This document shows positions 49,440 through 61,440 of a stretch of DNA of 64,000 bases, in pieces. The DNA is from Synchiropus splendidus (lineage: Eukaryota > Chordata > Actinopteri > Syngnathiformes > Callionymidae), in the NCBI RefSeq assembly GCF_027744825.2, contig NW_026527088.1, forward strand, positions 62,001 to 126,000, written 5' to 3'. How positions within the stretch are numbered: position 1 is the stretch's first letter; each line of letters opens with the position of its first letter. The notes under the pieces were generated by a model. It ran no database searches, was not told where the DNA came from, and worked only from the letters and a program-made list of their open reading frames with translations. The translations under genes were made by a program, and so were the position numbers.

Positions 49440-50770
49440 AAGCTTCAGAACATCGAATTTTTACCACCCACTATAGCAGAAAGGGTCTTTCTAGTAATGG
49501 CTCATCAAATCTAAGCTGTCTGAAGTGTTTTTCCAAAGTTATCAACATTCTTATGTTTGGCGTTCTGGAACCCACCTTATCTGAGGCTGAAAACGCATTT
49601 TCTGGATTGTGCCATAACTTTGCAGGCAAGCTTCAGAACATGAAATATTCACATGCGACTATAGCAGAAAGGGTCTTTCTAGTAGTTGCACATCAAATCT
49701 AATCTGTCTGAAGTGTTTTTCCAAAGTTTTCACCATTTTTATGTTTGGCGTTCCGGAATCGACCATATCTCAGGCTGAAAACGCGTTTTCTGCATTGTGC
49801 CATAACTTTGCAGGGAAGCTTCAGAACATGAAATTTTCAGCTCCCACTATATCAGAAAGGATATTTCTAGTAGTAGCACATCACATCTAAGCTGTCTGAC
49901 GTGTTTTTCCAAAGTCATCAACATTCTTATGTTTGGCGTTCCGGAATCGACCTTATGTCAGGCTGAAAATGCGTTTAACGCACTGTTCCATAACTTTGCA
50001 GGGAAGCTTCCGAACATCGAATTTTCACGAACCACTATAGCAGAAAGGGTCTTTCTCGTAGTTGCAAATGAAATCTAAGCTGTCTGATGTGTTTTTCCGA
50101 AGTTATCAACATTTTTAAGTTTTTCGTTTCGGAATCGACCTTATCTCAGGCTGAAAACGCGTTTTCGGAATTGTGCCATAGCTTTGCAGGGAAGCTTCAG
50201 AACACGAAGATTTGAACTCCCACTATAGCAGAAAGGGTCTTTCTAATAGTTGCACATCAAATCTAAGCTGTCTGAAGTGTTTTTCCAAAGTTATCAACAT
50301 TTTTATGTTAGGCGTTTCGGAACCCACCTTATCTCAGGCTGTAAACGCTTTTTTTGCATTGTGCCATAACTTTGGAGGGAAGCTGCAGAATATGAAATTT
50401 TAACCTCCCACTATAGCAGAAAGGGTCTTTCTAGTAGTTGCACATCAAATCTAAGCTGCCTGAAGTGTTTTTCGAAAGTTATCAACATTTTTATGTTTGT
50501 CGTTCTGAAATCAACCTCATCTCAGGCTGAAAACGAGTTTTACGCATTGTGCCAGAACTTTGCAGCGAAGCTTCAGAACATGAAATTTTCACCTCCCACT
50601 ATAGCAGAAAGGGTTTTTCTCGTAGTTGCACATCAAATCTAAGCTGTCTGAAGTGTTTTTCGAAAGTTTTCAACATTTTTATGTTTGGTGTTCCTGAATC
50701 GACCTTATCTCAGGCTGAAAACGCGTTTTCTGCATTGTGCCATAACTTTGCAGGGAAACTTCAGAACATG
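49440..50770. repeat. Remnant of the 7.9-18.3 kb higher-order repeat
   Basis: Seven units carry private variants of the distant repeat in the same order: CATCGAATTTTTACCACC with TAATGGCTCATC, AAATATTCACATGCGAC, GACCATATCTC, AGTAGCACATCACATC, TTTAACGCACTGTTCC, GCCAGAACTTTGCAGCG and TTTGGTGTTCCTGAATCG. It lies about 31-41 kb from the other copies and is more diverged from them than they are from each other. Confidence 0.87.
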
Positions 50771-52149
50771 AAATTTTCACCTCCCACTATAGCAGAAAGG
50801 GTCTTTCTATTAGGTGCACATCAAATCGAAGCTGTCTGAAGTGTTTTTCCAAAGTTATCAACACTTTTATGTTTGCCGTTCCGGAATCGACCTTATCTCA
50901 GGCTGAAAACACGATTTACGCATTCTGCCATAACTTTGCAGGGAAGCTTCAGAACATGAAATTTTAACTTCCCACTATAGCAGAAAGGGTCTTTCTAGTG
51001 GTTGCACATCAAATCTAAGCTGTCTGAAGTGTTTTTCCAAAGTTATCAACACTTTTATGTTTGCCGTTCTGAAATCAACCTCATCTCAGGCTGAAAACGC
51101 GTTTTACGCATTGTGCCATAACTTTGCAGGGAAGCTTCAGAACATGAAATTTTAACTTCCCACTATAGCAGAAAGGGTCTTTCTAGTAGTTGCGCATCAA
51201 ATCTAAGCTGTCGAAAATTTTTTTCCAAAGTTATCAACATTTTTATGTTTGGCGTTCTGGAACCCACCTTATCTCAGGCTAAAAACGTGTTTTCTGGATA
51301 GTGCCATAACTTTGCAGGGAGACTTCAGAACATGAAATTTTAACATCCCACTATAGCAGAAAGGGTCTTTCTAGTAGTTGCACATCAAATCTAAGCTGTC
51401 TGAAGTGTTTTTCCAAAGTTATCAACATTTTTATGTTTGGCGTTCTGGAACCCACCTTATCTCAGGCTGAAAACGTGTTTTCTGGATAGTGCCATAACTT
51501 TGCAGGGAGACTTCAGAACATGAAATTTTCTCCTCCCACTATAGCAGAAAGGGTATTTCAAGTAGTTGCACATCAAATCTAAGTTGTCTGAAGTGTTTTT
51601 CCAAAGTTATCAACATTCTTATGTTTGGCGTTCCGGAATCAACCTTATCTCAGGCTGAAAACGCGTTTTCCGCATTGTGCAATAACTTTGCAGGAAAGCT
51701 TCAGAACATGAAATTTTCTCCTCCCACTACAGCAGAAAGGGTCTTTCTAGTAGTTGCACATCAAATCTAAGCTGTCTGAAGTGTTTTTCCAAAGTTATCA
51801 ACATTTTTACGTTGGGCGTTCCGGAATCGACCTTATCTCAGGCTGAAAACGCGTTTTCTGCATTGTGCCATAACTTTGCAGGGAAGCTTCAGAACATGAA
51901 ATTTTAACCTCCCACTGTAGCAGAAAGGGTCTTTCTAGTAGTTGCACATCAAATCTAAGCTGTCTGAAGTGTTTTTCCAAAGTTATCAACATTTTTATGT
52001 TTGGCGTTCCGGAATCGACCTTATCTCAGGCTGAAAACACGATTTACGCATTCTGCCATAACTTTGCAGGGAAGCTTAAGAACATGAAATTTTCATATCC
52101 CACTATAGCAGAAAGGGTCTTTCTAGTAGTTGCACATCAAATCTAAGCT
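50771..52149. repeat. Group A monomers related to 4-7 kb units
   Basis: About seven units. GTGCACATCAAATCGAAGC with AACACTTTTATG and ACACGATTTACGCATTCTG at about 50,814-50,930 matches the units at 5,164-5,275 and 6,480-6,595. GGATAGTGCC units with GGGAGACTTC occur at about 51,296 and 51,484. Confidence 0.83.
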
Positions 52150-53840
52150 GTCTGAAGTGTTTTTCCAAAGTTATCAACATTTTTATGTTTGGCGTTCCGG
52201 AATCGACCTTATCTCAGCCTGAAAACGCGCTTTATATATTTTGCCATAACTTTGCAGGGAAGCTTCAGAACTTGACATTTTAAGCTCCCACTATAGCAGA
52301 AAGGGTCTTTCTAGTAGTTGCACATCAAATATAAGCTGTCTGAAGTGTTTTTCCAAAGTTATCAACATTTTTACGTTTGGCGTTCCGGAATCGACCTTAT
52401 CTCAGGCTGAAAACGCGTTTTCTGCATTGTGCCATAACTTTGCAGGGAAGCTTCAGAACATGAAATTTTAACCTCCCACTGTAGCAGAAAGGGTATTTCA
52501 AGTAGTTGCACATCAAATCTAAGTTGTCTGAAGTGTTTTTCCAAAGTTATCAACATTCTTTTGTTTGGCGTTCCGGAATCAACCTTATCTCAGGCTGAAA
52601 ACGCGTTTTACGCATTGTGCCATAACTTTGCAGGAAAGCTTCAGAACATGAAATTTTCAAATCCCACTATAGCAGAAAGGGTCTTTCTAGTAGTTGTACA
52701 TCAAATCTAAGCTGTTTGAAGTGTTTTTCCAAAGTTATCAACATTTTTATGTTTGGCGTTCTGAAATCAACCTCATCTCAGGCTGTAAACGAGTTTTACG
52801 CATTGTGCCATAACTTTGCAGCGAAGCTTCAGAACATGAAATTTTCACCTCCCACTATAGCAGAATGCGTCTTTCTAGTAGTTGCACATCAAATCTTAGC
52901 TGTCTGATGTGTTTTTCCAAAGTTCTCAACATTTTTATGTTTGGCATTCTGAAATCAACCTCATCTCAGGCTGAAAACGCGTTTTACGCATTGTGCCATA
53001 ACTTTGCAGGGAAGCTTCAGAACATGAAATTTTAACTTCCCACTATAGCAGAAAGGGTCTTTCTAGTAGTTGCACATCAAATCTAAGCTGTCTGAAGTGT
53101 TTTTCCAAAGTTATCAACATTTTTATGTTTGGCGTTCCGGAATCGACCTTATCTCAGGCTGAAAACGCATTTCTTGCATTGTGGCATAACTTTGCAGGGA
53201 AGCTTCAGAACATGAAATTTTCACCTCCCACTGTAGCAGAAAGGGTCTTTCTAGTAGTTGCACATCAAATCTAAGCTGTCTGAAGTGTTTTTCCAAAGTT
53301 ATCAACATTTTTACGTTTGGCGTTGCGGAATCGACCTTATCTCAGGCTTAAAACGCGTTTTCTGCATTGTGCCATAACTTTGCAGGGAAGCTTCAGAACA
53401 TGAAATTTTAACCTCCCACTATAGCAGAATGCGTCTTTCTAGTAGTTGCACATCAAATCTAAGCTGTCTGAAGTGTTTTTCCAAAGTTATCAACACTTTT
53501 ATGTTTGGCGTTCCTGAATCGACCTTATCTCAGGCTGAAAACGCGTTTTATGCATTGTGCCATAACTTTGCAGGGAAGCTTCAGAACATGAAATTTTCAG
53601 CTCCCACTGTAGCAGAAACGGTCTTTCTCGTAGTTGTACATCAAATCTAAACTGTCTGAAGTGTTTTTCCAAAGTTATGAATATTTTTATGTTTGGCGTT
53701 CCGGAATCGACCTTATCTCAGGCTGAAAACGTGTTTCTTGCATTGTGGCATAACTTTGCAGGGAAGCTTCAGAACATGAAATTTTCACCTCCCACTGTAG
53801 CAAAAAGGGTCTTTCTAGTAGTTGCACATCAAATCTTAGC
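52150..53840. repeat. 9-unit higher-order repeat, copy 1 (about 1,692 bp)
   Basis: GCTTTATATATTTTGCC at 52,229 recurs at 53,921 (1,692 bp). Diagnostic units: GTATTTCAAGTAG with AAGTTGTCTG, AAACGAGTTTTACG with GCAGCGAAGC, GAATGCGTC with GTTCTCAACA and GGCATTCTG, GTTTCTTGCATTGTGGC or its variant, and GGCGTTGCGG with GGCTTAAAACG. Confidence 0.9.
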
Positions 53841-55720
53841 TGTCTGAAGTGTTTTTCCAAAGTTATCAACATTTTTACGTTTGGCGTTCCGGAATCGACC
53901 TTATCTCAGCCTGAAAACGCGCTTTATATATTTTGCCATAACTTTGCAGGGAAGCTTCAGAACTTGACATTTTAAGCTCCCACTATAGCAGAAAGGGTCT
54001 TTCTAGTAGTTGCACATCAAATATAAGCTGTCTGAAGTGTTTTTCCAAAGTTATCAACATTTTTATGTTTGGCGTTCTGGAACCCACCTTATCTCAGGCT
54101 GAAAACGTGTTTTCTGGATAATGCCATAACTTTGCAGGGAGACTTCAGAACATGAATTTTTTTCCTCCCACTATAGCAGAAAGGGTATTTCAAGTAGTTG
54201 CACATCAAATCTAAGTTGTCTGAAGTGTTTTTCCAAAGTTATCAACATTCTTATGTTTGGCGTTCCGGAATCAACCTTATCTCAGGCAGAAAACGCGTTT
54301 TACGCATTGTGCCATAACTTTGCAGGAAAGCTTCAGAACATGAAATTTTCAAATCCCACTATAGCAGAAAGGGTCTTTCTAGTAGTTGCACATCAAATCT
54401 AAGCTGTTTGAAGTGTTTTTCCAAAGTTATCAACATTTTTATGTTTGGCGTTCTGAAATCAACCTCATCTCAGGCTGAAAACGAGTTTTACGCATTGTGC
54501 CATAACTTTGCAGCGAAGCTTCAGAACATGAAATTTTCACCTCCCACTATAGCAGAATGCGTCTTTCTAGTAGTTGCACATCAAATCTTAGCTGTCTGAT
54601 GTGTTTTTCCAAAGTTCTCAACATTTTTATGTTTGGCATTCTGAAATCAACCTCATCTCAGGCTGAAAACGCGTTTTACGCATTGTGCCATAACTTTGCA
54701 GGGAAGCTTCAGAACATGAAATTTTAACTTCCCACTATAGCAGAAAGGGTCTTTCTAGTAGTTGCACATCAAATCTAAGCTGTCGAAATTGTTTTTCCAA
54801 AGTTATCAACATTTTTATGTTTGGCGTTCTGGAACCCACCTTATCTCAAGCTAAAAACGCGTTTTCTGGATAGTGCCATAACTTTGCAGGGAGACTTCAG
54901 AACATGAAATTTTAACATCCCACTATAGCAGAAAGGGTCTTTCTAGTAGTTGCACATCAAATCTAAGCTGTCTGAAGTGTTTTTCCAAAGTTATCAACAT
55001 TTTTATGTTTGGCGTTCCGGAATCGACCTTATCTCAGGCTGAAAACGCGTTTCTTGCATTGTGGCATAACTTTGCAGGGAAGTTTCAGAACATGAAATTT
55101 TCACCTCCCACTGTAGCAGAAAGGGTCTTTCTAGTAGTTGCACATCAAATCTAAGCTGTCTGAAGTGTTTTTCCAAAGTTATCAACATATTTACGTTTGG
55201 CGTTGCGGAATCGACCTTATCTCAGGCTTAAAACGCGTTTTCTGCATTGTGCCATAACTTTGCAGGGAAGCTTCAGAACATGAAATTTTAACCTCCCACT
55301 ATAGCAGAATGCGTCTTTCTAGTAGTTGCACATCAAATCTTAGCTGTCTGAAGTGTTTTTCCAAAGTTATCAATATTTTTATGTTTGGCGTTCTGAAATC
55401 GACCTTATCTCAGGCTGAAAACGCGTTTAACGCATTGTGCCATAACTTTGCAGGGAAGCTTCAGAACATAAAATTTTCACCTCCCACTGTAGCAGAAAGG
55501 GTCTTTCTAGTCGTTGCACATCAAATCTAAGCTGTCTGAAGTGTTTTTCCAAAGTTATCAACACTTTTATGTTTGGCGTTCCTGAATCGACCTCATCTCA
55601 GGCTGAAAACACGATTTACGCATTCTGCCATAACTTTGCTGGGAAGCTTCAGAACATGAAATTTTCACCTCCCACTGTAGCAGAAAGGGTCTTTCTAGTA
55701 GTTGCACATCACATCTAAGC
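53841..55720. repeat. Higher-order repeat copy 2 (10 units)
   Basis: Follows copy 1 at an offset of 1,692 bp up to about 54,770. A TGTCGAAATTG / GGATAGTGCC unit like the one at 4,431 is then added. The remainder continues at an offset of 1,880 bp (GGCGTTGCGG at about 53,319 and 55,199). The left part is the donor-like partner of 12,868-13,520. Confidence 0.9.
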
Positions 55721-57000
55721 TGTCTGAAGTGTTTTTCGAAAGTTATCAACACTTTTATATTTGGCGTTCCGAAACCCACCTTATCTCAGGCTGTAAACGC
55801 GTTTTACGCATTGTGCCATAACTTTGCATAAAGCTTCAGAACATGAAATTTTCACCTCCCACTATAGCAGAAAGGGTCTTTCTAGTAGTTAGACATCAAA
55901 TCTAAGCTGTCTGAAGTGGCTTTCCAAAGTTATCAACATTTTTATGTTTGACGTTCCGGAATCAACCTTATCTCAGGCTGAACACCCCGTTTTCTGCATT
56001 GTGCCATAACTTTGCAGGGATGCATCAGAAAATGACATTTTAAAGTTCCACAATAGCAGAAAAGGTCTTTTTAGTAGTTGCACATCAAATCTAAGCTGTC
56101 TGAAGTGTTTTTCCAAAATTATCTACATTTTTATGTTTGGCGTTCCGGAATCGACCTTATCTCAGGCTGAAAATGCGTTTTACGCATTGTGCCATAACTT
56201 TGCAGGGAAGCTTCAGAACATCGAATTTTCAACTCCCACTATAGCAGAAAGGGTCTTTCTAGTAGTTGCACATCAAATCTAAGCTGTCTTAAGTGTTTTT
56301 CCAAAGTTATCAACATTTTTATGTTTGGCGTTCCGGAACACATCTTATCTCAGGCTGAAAACGCGTTTCCTGCATTGTGCCATACCTTTGCAGGGAAGTT
56401 TCAGAACATGAAAATTTCACCTCCCACTATAGCAGAAAGGGTCTTTCTAGTAGTTTCACGTGAAATCTAAGCTGTCTGAAGTGTTTTCCCAAAGTTATCA
56501 ACATTTTTATGTTTGGCGTTCCGGAATCGACCATATCTCAGGCTGAAAACGCGTATTCTGCACTGTGCCTTAACTTTGCAGGGAAGCTTCAGAACATGAA
56601 ATTTTCACCTCCCACTATAGCAGAAATGGTCTTTCTAGTAGTTGCACGTCAAATCTAAGCTGTCTGAAGTGTTTTTCCAAAGTTTTCAACAATTTTATGT
56701 TAGGCGTTCCGGAACCCACCTCATCTCAGGCTGAAAACGTGTTTTCTGCATTGTGCCAAAACTTTGCAGGGAAGCGTCAGAACATGAAATTTTCACCTCC
56801 CACTATATCAGAAAGGATCTTTCTAGTAGTTGCACATCACATCTAAGCTGCCTGAAGTGTTTTCCCGAAGTTATCAACATTTTTCTGTTTGGTGTTTCGG
56901 AATCGACCTAATCTCAGGCTGAAAACGCGTTTTCTGCATTGTGCCATAACTTTGCAGGGAAGCTTCAGAACATGAAATTTTAACCTGCCACTATAGCAGA
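55721..57000. repeat. Mixed group A monomers
   Basis: About seven units. AACACCCCGTTTTCTG with GGGATGCATCAGAAAATG at 55,981 recurs at 60,120, 4,139 bp later. GACCATATCTC with GCGTATTCTGCACTG at about 56,528 is close to units at about 38,126 and 40,749. Confidence 0.82.
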
Positions 57001-59600
57001 AAGGGTCTTTCTAGTAGTTGCACATCAAATCTAAGCTGTCTGAAGTGTTTTTCGAAAGTTATCAACATTTTTATGTTTGGCGTTCCAGAATCGACCTTAT
57101 CTCAGGCTGAAAACGCGTTGTCTGCATTGTGCCATAACTTTGCATGGAAGCTTTCGAACATGAAATTTTAACCTCCCACTATAGCAGAAAGGGTCTTTCT
57201 AGTAGTTGCACATCAAATCTAAGCTGTCTGAAGTGTTTTTCGAAAGTTATGAACATTTTTATGTTTCGCGTTCCGTAATCGACCTTATCTCAGGATGAAA
57301 AATCGTTTTCTGCATTGTCCCATAACTTTCCATGGGAAGCTTCAGAACATGAAATTTTGACCTCCCACTATAGCAGAAAGGGTCTTTCTAGTAGTTGCAC
57401 ATCAAATCTAAGATGTCTGAAGTGTTTTTCCAAAGTTATCAACATTTTTATGTTCGGCATTCCGGAACCCACCTTATCTCAGGATGAAAAATCGTTTTCT
57501 GCATTGTCCCATAACTTTCCATGGGAAGCTACAGAACATGAAATTATGACCTCCCACTATAGCAGAAAGGGTCTTTCTAGTAGTTGCACATCAAATCTAA
57601 GCTGTCTGAAGTGTTTTTCCAAAGTTATCAACATTTTTATGTTTGGCGTTCCGGAACCCACCTTATCTCAGGCTGAAAACGCGTTTTCGGCATTGTGCAT
57701 TAACTTTGCTGGGAAGCTTCAGAACATGAAATTTTCACGTCCCACTATAGCAGAAAGGGTCTTTCTAGTAGTTGCACATCAAATCTAAGCTGTCTGAAGT
57801 GTTTTTCGGAAGTTATCAACATTTTTACCTTTGGCGTTCCGGAATCGACCTTATCTCAGGATGAAAAATCGTTTTCTGCATTGTCCCATAACTTTGCAGG
57901 GAAGCTTCAGAACATGAAATTTTCACGTCCCACTATAGCAGAAAGGGTCTTTCTAGTACTTGCACATCAAATCTAAGCTGTCTGAAGTGTTTTTCGAAAG
58001 TTATCAACATTTTTATGTTTGGCGTTCCGGAACCCACGTTATCACAAGCTGAAAACGCGTTTTCTGCATTGTGCCATAACTTTGCAGGGAAGCTTCAGAA
58101 CATGAAATTTTCAGGTCCCACTTTCGCAGAAAGGGTCTTTCTAGTAGTTGCACATCAAATCTAAGCTGTCTGAAGTGTTTTTCCAAAGTTATCAACATTT
58201 TTATGTTTGGCGTTCCGGAACCCACCTTATCTCAAGCTGAAAACGCGTTTTCTGCATTGTGCCATAACTTTGCAGGGAAGCTTCAGAACATGAAATGTTC
58301 ACCTCCCACTACAGCAGGAAGGGTCTTTCAAGTAGTTGCACATCAAATCGAAGCTGTCTGAAGTGTTTTTCGAAAGTTATCAACATTTTTATGTTTGGCG
58401 TTCTGGAACCCACCTTATCACAAGCTGAAAACGCGTTTTCTGCATTGTGCCATAACTTTGCAGGGAAGCTTCAGAACATGAAATGTTCACCTCCCACTAT
58501 AGCAGGAAGGGTCTTTCTAGTAGTTGCACATCAAATCTAAGCTGTCTGAAGTGTTTTCCGAAAGTTATCAACATTTTTATGTTTGGCGTTCCGGAATCGA
58601 CCTTATCTCAGGCTGAAAACGCGTTTTACGCATTGTGCCATAACTTTGCAGGGAACCTTTAGAACATGAAATTTTCACCTCCCACTATCGCAGAAAGGTA
58701 CTTTCTAGTAGTTGCACATCAAATCTGAGCCGTCTGAAGTGTTTTTCCAAAGTTATCAATATTTTTATGTTTGGCGTTCCGGAACCCACCTTATCTCAGG
58801 CTGAAAACGCGTTTTCTGCATTGTGCCATAACTTTGCAGGGAAGCTTCAAAACATGAAATTTTCACCTCCCACTATTGCAGAACGTGTCTTTCTAGTAGT
58901 TGCACATCAAATCTAAGCTGTCTGATGAGTTTTTCCAAAGTTATCAACATTTTCAAGTTTGGCGTCCCGGAACCCACCTTATCTCAGGCTGAAAATGCGT
59001 TTTCCGCATTGTTCCATAACTTTGCAGGGAAGCTTCAGAACATGAAATTTTCAACTCCCACTATGACAGACAGGGTCTATGTAGTAGTTGCACCTCAAAA
59101 CTAAGCTGTCTGACGTGTTTTTCCAAAGTTATCAACATTTATATGTTTGGCGTTCCGGAATCGACCTTATCACAGGCTGAAAACGCTTTTTACGCTTTGT
59201 GCAATAACTTTTCATGGAAGCTTCAGAAAATGAAAATTTCACCTCCCACTATAGCAGAAAGGGTCTTTCTAGTAGTTGCACATCAAATCGAAGCTGTCTG
59301 AAGTGTTTTTCCAAAGTTATCAACATTTTTATGTATGGCGTTCCGGAACCCACCTTATCTCAGGCTGAAAACGCGTTTTCTGCATTGTGCCATATCTTTG
59401 CAGGGAAGCTTCAGAACATGAAATTTTCACCTCCAACTATAGCAGAAAGGGTCCTTGTAGTAGTTGCACATCAAATCTAAGCTGTCTGAAGTGTTTTTCC
59501 AAAGTTATCAACATTTTTATGTTTGGCGTTCCGGAATCGACCTTATCTCAGGCTGAAAACGCTTTTTACGCTTTGTGCCATAACTTTGCAGGGAAGCTTC
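57001..59600. repeat. Group B domain 3
   Basis: About 14 units with GATGAAAAATCG, CATTGTCCC, GAAATGTTCACC and CGAAAG. Two units have TTTCCATGGGAAGC, a 1-bp insertion (about 57,328 and 57,517). The insertion shifts reading frame and produces one of the longest chance open frames in the window. 57.5-58.2 kb matches 43.6-44.06 kb. Confidence 0.83.
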
Positions 59601-61440
59601 AGAAAATGAAATTTTCACCTCCCCCCTATCGCAGAAAGGGTTTTTCTAGTAGTTGCACATCAAATCTAAGCTGTTTGAAGGGTTTTTCCAAAGTTATCAA
59701 CATTTTTATGTTTGGCTTTCCGGAATCAACCTTATCTCAGGCTGAAAACGCGTTTCCTGCATTGTGGCATAACTTTGCAGGGAAGCTTCTGAACATGAAA
59801 TTTTCATTTCCCACTGTAGCAGAAAGGGTCTTTCTAATAGTTGCTCATCAAATCTTAGCTGTCTGAAGTGTTCTTCCAAAGTTCTCAACATTTTTATGTT
59901 TGGTGTTCTGAAATCAACCTCATCTCAGGCTGAAAACGCGTTTTACGCATTGTGCCATAACTTTGCATAAAGCTTTAGAACATTAAATTTTCACCTCCCA
60001 CTATAGCAGAAAGGGTCTTTCTAGTAGTTGCACATCAAATCTAAGTTGTCTGAAGTGTTTTTCCAAAGTTATCAACATTTTTATGTTTGGCGTTCCGTAA
60101 TCAACCTTATCTCAGGCTGAACACCCCGTTTTCTGTATTGTGCCATAACTTTGCAGGGATGCATCAGAAAATGACATTTTAAACTTCCACAATAGCAGAA
60201 AAGGTCTTTATAGTACTTGCACATCAAATCTAAGCTGTCTGAAGTGTTTTTCCAAAGTTATTAACACTTTTATGTTTGGCGTTCCGGAACCCACCTTATC
60301 TAAGGCTGAAAACGCGTTTTCGGAATTGTGCCATAACTTTGCAGGGAAGCTTCGGAAGATGAGATTTTCACATCCCACTATAGCAGAAAGGGTCTTTCTA
60401 GTAGTTGCACATCAAATCTCAGCTGTCTGAAGTGTTTTTCCAAAGTTATCAACATTTTTATGTTTGGCGTACCGGAATCTATCTTATCTCAGGCTGAAGA
60501 CGTGTTTTCTGCATTGTGCCATAACTTTGCATAAAGCTTCAGAACATTAAATTTTCACCTCCCACTATAGCAGAAAGGGTCTTTCAAGTAGTTGCAGATC
60601 AAATCTAAGCTGTCTGAAATGTTTTTTCCAAAGTTATCAACATTTTTATGTTTGGCGTTCTGGAATCGACCTTATCTCAGTCTGAAAACGTGTTTTTTGC
60701 ATTGTGCCATAACTTTGCAGGGAAGCTTCAGAACATGAAATTTTCACCTGCCGCTATAGTAGAAAGGGTCGTTCTAGTAGTTGCACTTCAAATCTAAGCT
60801 CTCTGAAGTGTTTTTCGAAAGTTATCAACATTTTTAAGTTTGGCGTTCCGGAACCCACCTTATCTCAGGCTGAAAACGCGTTTTCGGAATTGTGCCATAA
60901 CTTGGCAGGGAAGCTTCAGAACATGAAATTTCCACCTCCCACTATAGCAGAAAGGGTTTTTCTAGTAGTTGCACATCAAAGCTAAGCTGTCTGATATGTT
61001 TTTCCAAAGTTATCTACTTTTTTCTGTTTGGCGTTCTGGAACCCACCTTATCTCAGGCTGAAAACGCGTTTTCGGAATTGTGCCATAACTTGGCAGGGAA
61101 GCTTCAGAACATGAAATTTTCACCTCCCACTATAGCAGAAAGGGTTTTTCTAGTAGTTGCACATCAAAGCTAAGCTGTCTGAAGTGTTTTTCCAAAGTTA
61201 TCAACATTTTTATGTTTGGCGTTCCGGAACCCACCTTTTCTCAGGCTAAAAACGCGTTTTCTGCATTGTGCCATAACTTTGCAGGGAAGCTTCAGAACAT
61301 GAAATTTTAACCTCCCCATATTGCAGAAAGTGTCTTTCTAGTAGTTGCACATCAAATCTAAGCCGTCTGTAGTGTTTTTCGAAAGTTATCAACATTTTTA
61401 TGTTTGGCGTTCCGGAATCGACCTTATCTCAGGCTGAAAA
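59601..61440. repeat. Group A monomers related to 1.4-3.7 kb units
   Basis: About ten units. GGCGTACCGGAATCTATC with GAAGACGTG at about 60,467 matches about 1,468. AACTTGGCAGGGAAGC, and the following unit with TTATCTACTTTTTTCTG (about 60,899-61,025), match about 3,402-3,530. A CCTCCCCCCTATCGC insertion of 1 bp lies near 59,620. Confidence 0.83.

Noticed and set aside
57315..57788. 157-codon open reading frame on the plus strand
   Set aside because: It consists only of satellite units. It is long because a 1-bp insertion (CCATGGGAAGC) and unit length not divisible by three carry the frame past the usual TAA. No start context, codon bias or family similarity supports a gene.
59387..59866. 159-codon open reading frame on the plus strand
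   Set aside because: Same cause: a 1-bp insertion near 59,620 (a longer C run) shifts frame between units. The peptide is a rearranged translation of the repeat.
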